Part shown: piece after piece, positions 4,736-8,993 of the stretch | How the letters are laid out: each line of letters starts with the position of its first letter | Position numbering within the stretch: position 1 is the first letter of the stretch | NCBI GenBank assembly: GCA_029288095.1 | Contig: JARFPW010000082.1 | Location: forward strand, 1 to 8,993 | Direction of reading: 5' to 3' | From: Gemmatimonadota bacterium | Lineage (GTDB): Bacteria > Gemmatimonadota > Gemmatimonadetes > Palauibacterales > Palauibacteraceae | DNA: 8,993 bases | Notes under the pieces: model-generated | The model's database searches: none | Told to the model about the DNA's origin: nothing | The model's input: only the letters and a program-made list of their open reading frames with translations | Translations under genes and position numbers: made by a program

Positions 4736-7163
4736 CAAGTTCCTCCCTGAGCTTCGTCACTATCGACTCCACGCCGGTTTCGACTTCGGCGTCCGTCAGC
4801 GTTCGATCGGCGGCCCGGAACACCAGCCGCCAGGCAATGCTCCGACTTTCCTCTCCGGACGCCTCCCCTTCATATACGTCGAACGGTCGCACGGAAACCA
4901 GCTCGGCCGGTCCGGCTGAGCGTATCACGGCTTCGACCATAGCCGCCGGTGTGTCGGATGGCACCGACAACGCCAGATCACGGCTCGTCGACGGGTACGT
5001 CGGCAGCTCCTGATACCGCGGTTCGGTATCCACGCCGACGGCGCTCAGCCTGAACTCAGCCGCAAACACCACACCGGCCCAGGGCGGCCCGTCGACGGCA
5101 TCCCCTCGAACGCGCCCGGCGGCCCCGATGATCTCCGATCCGTCGAACATGGCGGTCCGATCGTCGCTGAGCCAGCCGCCGAACCCGAAGCCCGGAACCG
5201 CATCCACCGGGTGTCCGGGACGTATCTCGACCCCCGGCAGGAGCCCGGCTACCTGTTCGGTAACGCCCAGCAGGTCCCACATGTCTGTGTCTTCACCCGC
5301 CGAGCTCCAGTGATCGGGCTGACGAGCACCCGTCATGACCAGTCCGACGCGCACCTCCTCACGGTACGCGTCGCGGACGTCAGATGCCTCGGTTTCCGCG
5401 GAGGCCTTGCTGAACACCGTGCCTATCTCGAACAGCCGGACCGCGCGACGCCCGCGTGAGAAGTTGTGCTGGAGGCGATCGATCAACTGGGGTACGAGAT
5501 CGGTCCGCAGCACCGCCTCCGTCGCCGACAACGGATGCAGCAGGGGCACGCGGTCCTCCCGCGCCCTGGCCGCGTCAACCATCGGGAGTCCACGGGCCTC
5601 CAGGAATCCGCAGGCGGTCAACAGGCGCGAGATCCTGTCGCGTCTGAACCAGACCGGATCGTCGGGAACCGTGGTCGGCCGAAACGACCTGGTCTCATCC
5701 GGAAACCGATCGTACCCATAGCGGCGAGCCACTTCCTCGAGGAGATCTGCTTCCCGGGTCACGTCGCCGCGCCACGACGGTACTCGAACCAGCAGTTCCG
5801 TCTCAGGTCCTTCGGCCGGCTCCTCCTCGAACCCGAACCCGAGGGGCTCGAGCAGGCCGATGATCTGCTCCGCCGACAGTCGCAGACCCAGCACCCGCCG
5901 CACGCGGGCTACGCGAAGCCCCACTTCCACCGCGGGCGCCTCCGGCCGACCGACACGGATCGCCGCGCGCTCAGCCTCACCGCCGGCCGCGGCCAGGATC
6001 AACTCGACACATCTTCGCAACGCCTCGGCCATTCCGCCCTCGTCGATGCCCCGCTCGAAGCGGTACGACGCGTCTGTGGAGATACCCGCCCGCTCCGCGG
6101 TGCGCCTCGTGTGCCCCGCGTCGAACCACGCACACTCGACGAGCACATCGGATGTTTCCGCCGTGACTTCGCTTTCCGCTCCACCCATCACCCCGGCCAG
6201 CGCGACCGGATGTGAGGCGTCCGCGATTACCGTCGACTCCGAGTCGAGTTCGTGCGACTCGCCGTCCAGCGTCGTCAACGATTCCCCGGACGCGGCCGCC
6301 CGGACGCGGATCTCCGGACCGTCGAGCCGCTCGAGATCGAAGGCGTGCAGCGGCTGGTTCGCCTCCAGCAGAACGTAATTGGTAGCATCGACCACGTTGT
6401 TGATCGGCCGTGCTCCAACCGCCCGCAGGCGAGACTGCAACCATTCGGGAGACGGACCCACCTGAACGCCGCGCACCACCGCCGCCAGGTATCGGAAGCA
6501 CCGGTCGGGATCGTCGATCCGAACGGTAACCCCGGAAGTCCCGGCCGAATCCTCACCTGCAACCCACTCAGGATCCCAGCTCGCGCCGAGCGACGGAAGT
6601 GATATGTCGGCCACACCCGCTGGAGCCAGTTCGCGAGCCACGCCCAGGTGACATGCCAGGTCGACACGGTTGGGGGTGAGATCAAGCGTGAGGCGCGTGT
6701 CCGGCAACCCGAGCACCTCGGCAATCGGTGTTCCAGGGGCGGGACCGTCTTCGAGATGCAGAATTCCGGCACTGTCCCGACCGATACCCAGTTCCTGCTC
6801 GGAGCACAGCATCCCGTTACTGACGACGCCGCGGATCTTCCTGCGCTCGATGACGAAGCCGCCCGGCAAGGCTCCTCCGGGCCCGATGAACGGGTAGGAC
6901 GCACCCTCGATGACGTTGGGCGCTCCACAAACGACCTCGAACGGCTCCCCGCCGGCATCGACCTGGCACAACGTGAGGCGGTCGGCATTGGGGTGCTTCT
7001 CAGCGCGCAATACGCGACCGACCACCACGTCCTGAAGCTCCCCGCCGATGAGTTCGATCTTGTCCACCGGGACGGCCTGCAGGCTCAACCGGTGGCCCAG
7101 CTCCTCTCCATCATCGGCGATCGTCGGGGCGACGGCGCGCAGCCATGCGACGGAAATCTCCAT
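4713..7163 (-). CDS. pheT: Phenylalanyl-tRNA synthetase beta subunit
   Basis: Beta chain of the cytoplasmic alpha2-beta2 enzyme that charges tRNA-Phe; it binds the tRNA and removes mischarged tyrosine. At 816 residues it is the full-length bacterial form (about 795 in E. coli). Domains in order: an EMAP/OB-type tRNA-binding module (about 40-150; VVVGRVLRAEKHPNADRL, GAPNV, MLCSEQELG); the B3/B4 editing domain (about 215-390; INNVVDATNYVLLE, QPLHAFD, ALAGVMGG, SYRFERGID); the B5 domain (about 408-481; VPSWRGDVTREADLLEEV, RYGYDRFP); the catalytic-like core (about 500-700; AVLRTDLVPQLIDRL, RLFEIGTVF), with HPLS where many relatives have NPLS; and the C-terminal anticodon-binding FDX-ACB fold (about 720-815; PTYPSTSRDLALSV). 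The ATG overlaps the pheS stop by one base (TGATG) and lacks a strong ribosome-binding site, so translation is probably coupled to pheS, giving balanced subunits. Confidence 0.98.
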   Translation of the reverse strand: MEISVAWLRAVAPTIADDGEELGHRLSLQAVPVDKIELIGGELQDVVVGRVLRAEKHPNADRLTLCQVDAGGEPFEVVCGAPNVIEGASYPFIGPGGALPGGFVIERRKIRGVVSNGMLCSEQELGIGRDSAGILHLEDGPAPGTPIAEVLGLPDTRLTLDLTPNRVDLACHLGVARELAPAGVADISLPSLGASWDPEWVAGEDSAGTSGVTVRIDDPDRCFRYLAAVVRGVQVGPSPEWLQSRLRAVGARPINNVVDATNYVLLEANQPLHAFDLERLDGPEIRVRAAASGESLTTLDGESHELDSESTVIADASHPVALAGVMGGAESEVTAETSDVLVECAWFDAGHTRRTAERAGISTDASYRFERGIDEGGMAEALRRCVELILAAAGGEAERAAIRVGRPEAPAVEVGLRVARVRRVLGLRLSAEQIIGLLEPLGFGFEEEPAEGPETELLVRVPSWRGDVTREADLLEEVARRYGYDRFPDETRSFRPTTVPDDPVWFRRDRISRLLTACGFLEARGLPMVDAARAREDRVPLLHPLSATEAVLRTDLVPQLIDRLQHNFSRGRRAVRLFEIGTVFSKASAETEASDVRDAYREEVRVGLVMTGARQPDHWSSAGEDTDMWDLLGVTEQVAGLLPGVEIRPGHPVDAVPGFGFGGWLSDDRTAMFDGSEIIGAAGRVRGDAVDGPPWAGVVFAAEFRLSAVGVDTEPRYQELPTYPSTSRDLALSVPSDTPAAMVEAVIRSAGPAELVSVRPFDVYEGEASGEESRSIAWRLVFRAADRTLTDAEVETGVESIVTKLREELDVRVRKS
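4742..4747 (-). promoter_or_regulatory. Ribosome-binding site of the coiled-coil gene, inside pheT
   Basis: GGGAGG on the minus strand lies within the last codons of pheT, six bases before the ATG at 4735-4733. This near-perfect site is the main evidence that the small overlapping gene is really translated and that ATG, not the preceding TTG (4738-4736), is its start. Confidence 0.7.
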
Positions 7164-8197
7164 CAGACGAACTGCTCGAGGAAGGCCGCGTCAGCCTCGT
7201 AGAGCAGGCGGATGTCGGGGATCCGGTAGCGCAGCATCGCAATCCGTGCCGGGCCCATCCCGAATGCATATCCCGTGTACCGTTCGGCATCGAGACCCAC
7301 GGCCTCGAACACGGCCGGGTGGACCATGCCGCTCCCCATGATTTCGACCCAGCCGGTTCCCTTGCAGGCCGAGCACCCTGAAGCGTTACACAGGATGCAC
7401 GATACATCCACCTCCGCCGATGGTTCGGTGAACGGGAAATAAGATGCCCGAAAGCGCGTCTTGACTCCACTCCCAAAGAAGCGCCGTACGAAGAAGGCGA
7501 TCGCGGCCCTGAATTCGACGAAGTCGATTCCCTCGTCCACCGCCAGTCCTTCAACCTGTTCGAAAGCGGGCGCATGGGACGCATCCCACGCGTCGCGTCG
7601 GTAGCACAAACCGGGCGCGAGGATTCGGATGGGCGGCTCGCCGTCCATCATTATGCGCGCCTGCACGGGAGAGGTATGCGTCCGCAGCAGCACCCCGTCG
7701 TCCAGGTAGAAGGTGTCGTGCATGTCGGCGGCCGGATGGTCGAGCGGAATGTTCAGGGCCGTGAAGTTGTACCAGTCCGTCTCGATTTCCGGGCCCGCTG
7801 CCCGTGAGAAGCCCAGCTCGCCGAAGATCTCGCAGATTTCGTCGATCACCTGGGTCACCGGGTGCGTCCCGCCAACCCATGTGCGGCGACCCGGAAGAGA
7901 CAGATCCAGGGATGCGCCCGAAGCGACTTCCGCGACCGCGACCTTCGACAGACGGTCCTCGAGAGCCGCTTCCAGCTCACGCTTCACCTCGTTGGCCAAG
8001 CGCCCCGCCGCGGGTCTATCCTCGGCGGGCACGCCCCCCAGACTCGCCATGGCGGCTGACAACTCGCCACTCCGACCCAGGTAGCGGACGCGTGCGGATT
8101 CGAGCGCCTCTTCGTCGACTGCAGCGGTGAACGCCGCCAGCCCCGAGGTCCGAATGCCTTCAAGGCGCTCGCGCAGCGACATGCCGTCAGACGTCAT
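7163..8197 (-). CDS. pheS: Phenylalanyl-tRNA synthetase alpha subunit
   Basis: Catalytic chain of phenylalanyl-tRNA synthetase, a class II enzyme that activates phenylalanine with ATP and charges tRNA-Phe. The 344 residues match the family (E. coli 327, Bacillus about 344). An N-terminal coiled coil that contacts tRNA (about 5-90, with RYLGRSGEL and NEVKRELE) precedes the catalytic domain: motif 1 region HPVTQVIDEICEIFGELGF (112-130), DTFYL and RTHTSPVQAR (161-181), motif 2 FRASYFPFTEPSAEVDV (249-265), a four-cysteine insertion CILCNASGCSACKGTGW (267, 270, 275, 278) known in many bacterial PheS, GSGMVHP, and motif 3 AFGMGPARIAMLRY (311-324). In motif 3 the usual Glu before the invariant Arg is Ala. 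The ATG at 8197 lies 17 bases after rplT with no purine-rich site; a second Met (residue 6) has none either, so the start is less certain than the gene. Confidence 0.98.
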   Translation of the reverse strand: MTSDGMSLRERLEGIRTSGLAAFTAAVDEEALESARVRYLGRSGELSAAMASLGGVPAEDRPAAGRLANEVKRELEAALEDRLSKVAVAEVASGASLDLSLPGRRTWVGGTHPVTQVIDEICEIFGELGFSRAAGPEIETDWYNFTALNIPLDHPAADMHDTFYLDDGVLLRTHTSPVQARIMMDGEPPIRILAPGLCYRRDAWDASHAPAFEQVEGLAVDEGIDFVEFRAAIAFFVRRFFGSGVKTRFRASYFPFTEPSAEVDVSCILCNASGCSACKGTGWVEIMGSGMVHPAVFEAVGLDAERYTGYAFGMGPARIAMLRYRIPDIRLLYEADAAFLEQFV

Positions 8198-8210
8198 AGG
8201 ACGTCACAGG
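8191..8210. repeat. Tandem 10-base repeat at the pheS start
   Basis: ACGTCATAGG (8191-8200) is followed directly by ACGTCACAGG (8201-8210), nine of ten bases identical. The inner copy contains the pheS ATG. It fills the place where a ribosome-binding site would be expected in the 17-base rplT-pheS gap. It may be a chance duplication. Confidence 0.5.
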
Positions 8211-8214
8211 AGGG

Positions 8215-8571
8215 TCAGTTGCTGTGATCTTTGGCGATTCGTGCCAGCTCGGCGAACGCCTCTGGTTCCCGAACCGCGAGATCGGCCAGCGCCTTCCGGT
8301 TCACCTCGACGCCCGCCGTCTTCAAGCCATGAATGAACCGCGAGTACGACATGTCATGCTGCCGGGTCGCAGCATTGATTCGGGCGATCCACAAACGCCG
8401 GAAATCGCGCTTCTTTCGACGACGATCGCGATAAGCATCCGACCAGCCGCGCTCGACGGCATTCTTTGCGGTACGATACAACTTCGACCTGGCGCCGAAC
8501 TGGCCCCGGGCGCTCTTCAGTATCTTCTTCTTGCGCTTGTTGCGAGCTACGCTACTCGTCACGCGTGCCAT
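8215..8571 (-). CDS. rplT: 50S ribosomal protein L20
   Basis: L20 binds 23S rRNA early in assembly of the large ribosomal subunit; in E. coli and Bacillus it also represses its own operon by binding the mRNA. The 118-residue product has the normal length and the expected basic N-terminal tail and globular part: MARV start, RKKKILKSARGQFGARSKLYR (14-34), AKNAVERG, AYRDRRRKKRDFRRLWIARIN (46-66), MSYSRFIHGLKTAGVEVNRKALADLA (74-99). The ILK-ARG-FGAR version of the tail is closer to Bacteroidota/Chlorobi/Gemmatimonadota proteins than to the proteobacterial VLKLAKGYRGRR, a weak taxonomic hint. The ATG at 8571 has GAGAGG about eight bases upstream. It follows rpmI by 22 bases and is the third gene of infC-rpmI-rplT. 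Any L20 operator would lie outside the window or is not recognisable here. Confidence 0.98.
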   Translation of the reverse strand: MARVTSSVARNKRKKKILKSARGQFGARSKLYRTAKNAVERGWSDAYRDRRRKKRDFRRLWIARINAATRQHDMSYSRFIHGLKTAGVEVNRKALADLAVREPEAFAELARIAKDHSN

Positions 8572-8593
8572 GGTATTATCCTCTCGTCTGCCG

Positions 8594-8788
8594 TCAGCCG
8601 CCCAACAGCCGCTTGACGCGCTTCACGTCCGCCTTGGCCACCAGTGTCGAGTGGCGCAGTTTGCGCTTCCGCTTGGGGCTCTTCTTTGTCAGGATGTGGC
8701 TGCGGAACGCCTTGTTGCGGCGGTACTTTCCCGTACCGGTCTTCTTAAAGCGCTTGGCAGCCGATCGGTTCGTCTTCTGTTTCGGCAT
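8594..8788 (-). CDS. rpmI: 50S ribosomal protein L35
   Basis: Small, very basic protein of the large ribosomal subunit that lies on 23S rRNA. Its 64 residues match the family length (about 65). The signature is complete: MPKQKTNRSAAKRFKKTGTGK (1-21), then RRNKAFRSHILTKKSPKRKRKLR and the C-terminal VKRVKRLLGG. The ATG at 8788 has AGGAG eight bases upstream, and that site overlaps the infC stop codon, so translation is probably coupled to infC. The gap to infC is 11 bases and to rplT 22 bases, as expected for this near-universal trio. In E. coli, L20 controls rpmI and rplT translationally; nothing here shows whether that applies in this organism. Confidence 0.98.
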   Translation of the reverse strand: MPKQKTNRSAAKRFKKTGTGKYRRNKAFRSHILTKKSPKRKRKLRHSTLVAKADVKRVKRLLGG

Positions 8789-8799
8789 GTACGTTCTCC

Positions 8800-8993
8800 T
8801 CAGGTCCTCGGAGCGACGAGCATGGTCATCGTCCGCCCCTCCCTGCGTATGTCGGCCTCGATGACGATTGCTTCGCCAAGTTCCGCCTTGATCTTTTCGA
8901 GCACCCGCTCTCCGAGTTCGGGGTGCGTCATCTCTCGACCCCTGAAGCGCAGGGTGAACTTCACCTTGTCGCCGTCTTCGAGGAAGCGCATCG
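8800..8993 (-). CDS. infC: Translation initiation factor IF-3 (C-terminal part; 5' end outside the window)
   Basis: IF-3 binds the 30S subunit, prevents premature joining of 50S and checks the start codon and initiator tRNA. Only the last 63 residues are in the window, running off the right edge. They form the second half of the C-terminal domain that binds the 30S platform: RFLEDGDKVKFTLRFRGREM (2-21), then HPELGERVLEKIKAEL and the final strand RTMTMLVAP, ending shortly afterwards as in the family. The ATG visible at 8991 is internal; the real start is upstream, and IF-3 is normally about 170-200 residues and often begins with AUU or another unusual codon. The TGA at 8802-8800 overlaps the rpmI ribosome-binding site. 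Place at the head of rpmI-rplT-pheS-pheT confirms the call; thrS is often the next gene upstream but is not visible. Confidence 0.96.
   Translation of the reverse strand, partial: MRFLEDGDKVKFTLRFRGREMTHPELGERVLEKIKAELGEAIVIEADIRREGRTMTMLVAPRT

Noticed and set aside
3799..5013. 404-codon open frame on the plus strand, opposite the start of rny, zapA, the coiled-coil gene and the end of pheT
   Set aside because: It runs antisense across well-supported genes and the terminator, its product is low-complexity Arg/Pro/Ser-rich with no family resemblance, and long antisense frames are expected opposite GC-rich coding DNA.
7351..7400. Four-cysteine cluster in PheS as a novel zinc insertion
   Set aside because: The C-x2-C-x4-C-x2-C-K-x-T-G-W pattern is, to my knowledge, common in PheS of Gram-positive and other bacteria, so it is a family feature and not a new one.

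Overview
The window is a GC-rich stretch of ordinary bacterial chromosome. Every supportable gene lies on the minus strand, so the biology reads from the right edge to the left. The order is infC (3' part), rpmI, rplT, pheS, pheT, a small coiled-coil gene, zapA, then a rho-independent terminator, then rny (RNase Y), folD, xseA and xseB (5' part). I see no mobile element, CRISPR array, tRNA, rRNA or recognisable 6S RNA. No gene-free stretch exceeds 200 bases.

The organism cannot be named from this window. The L20 sequence (ILKSARGQFGAR, then AKNAVE and AYRDRRRKKR) looks more like the Bacteroidota/Chlorobi/Gemmatimonadota style than the proteobacterial one. Together with the high GC and the presence of RNase Y, this makes a Gemmatimonadota-like bacterium my best guess, at low to moderate confidence.

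Right half (about 4084-8993): this is the classic translation operon infC-rpmI-rplT-pheS-pheT (initiation factor IF3, ribosomal proteins L35 and L20, both subunits of phenylalanyl-tRNA synthetase). It is extended by two small genes: a 104-residue coiled-coil protein whose start overlaps the end of pheT by 23 bases, and zapA, a stabiliser of the FtsZ ring. The genes are tightly packed (gaps of 11-22 bases, or overlaps), which indicates one transcript and translational coupling. A strong terminator (stem 3979-4001, T7 tract at 3972-3978) lies about 80 bases after zapA and marks the end of this unit.

Left half (1-3886): rny, folD, xseA and xseB form a second compact cluster with gaps of 15 and 13 bases and an 11-base overlap. 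It joins mRNA decay (membrane-anchored RNase Y), one-carbon metabolism (FolD) and single-strand DNA degradation in repair (exonuclease VII). No convincing promoter is visible between the terminator and rny, so the cluster is fed either by readthrough or by a promoter I could not recognise.

Points most worth following: a sliding-clamp-binding-like pentapeptide (QIPLF) at the extreme N-terminus of XseA, followed by a flexible Pro/Ala linker; the unnamed coiled-coil partner next to zapA; a zapA-rny terminator framed by perfect 9-base direct repeats; and a Glu-to-Ala change in motif 3 of PheS. Ribosome-binding sites favour shorter starts for xseA (GTG at 1398), rny (ATG at 3886) and the coiled-coil gene (ATG at 4735) than the longest open frames would give.
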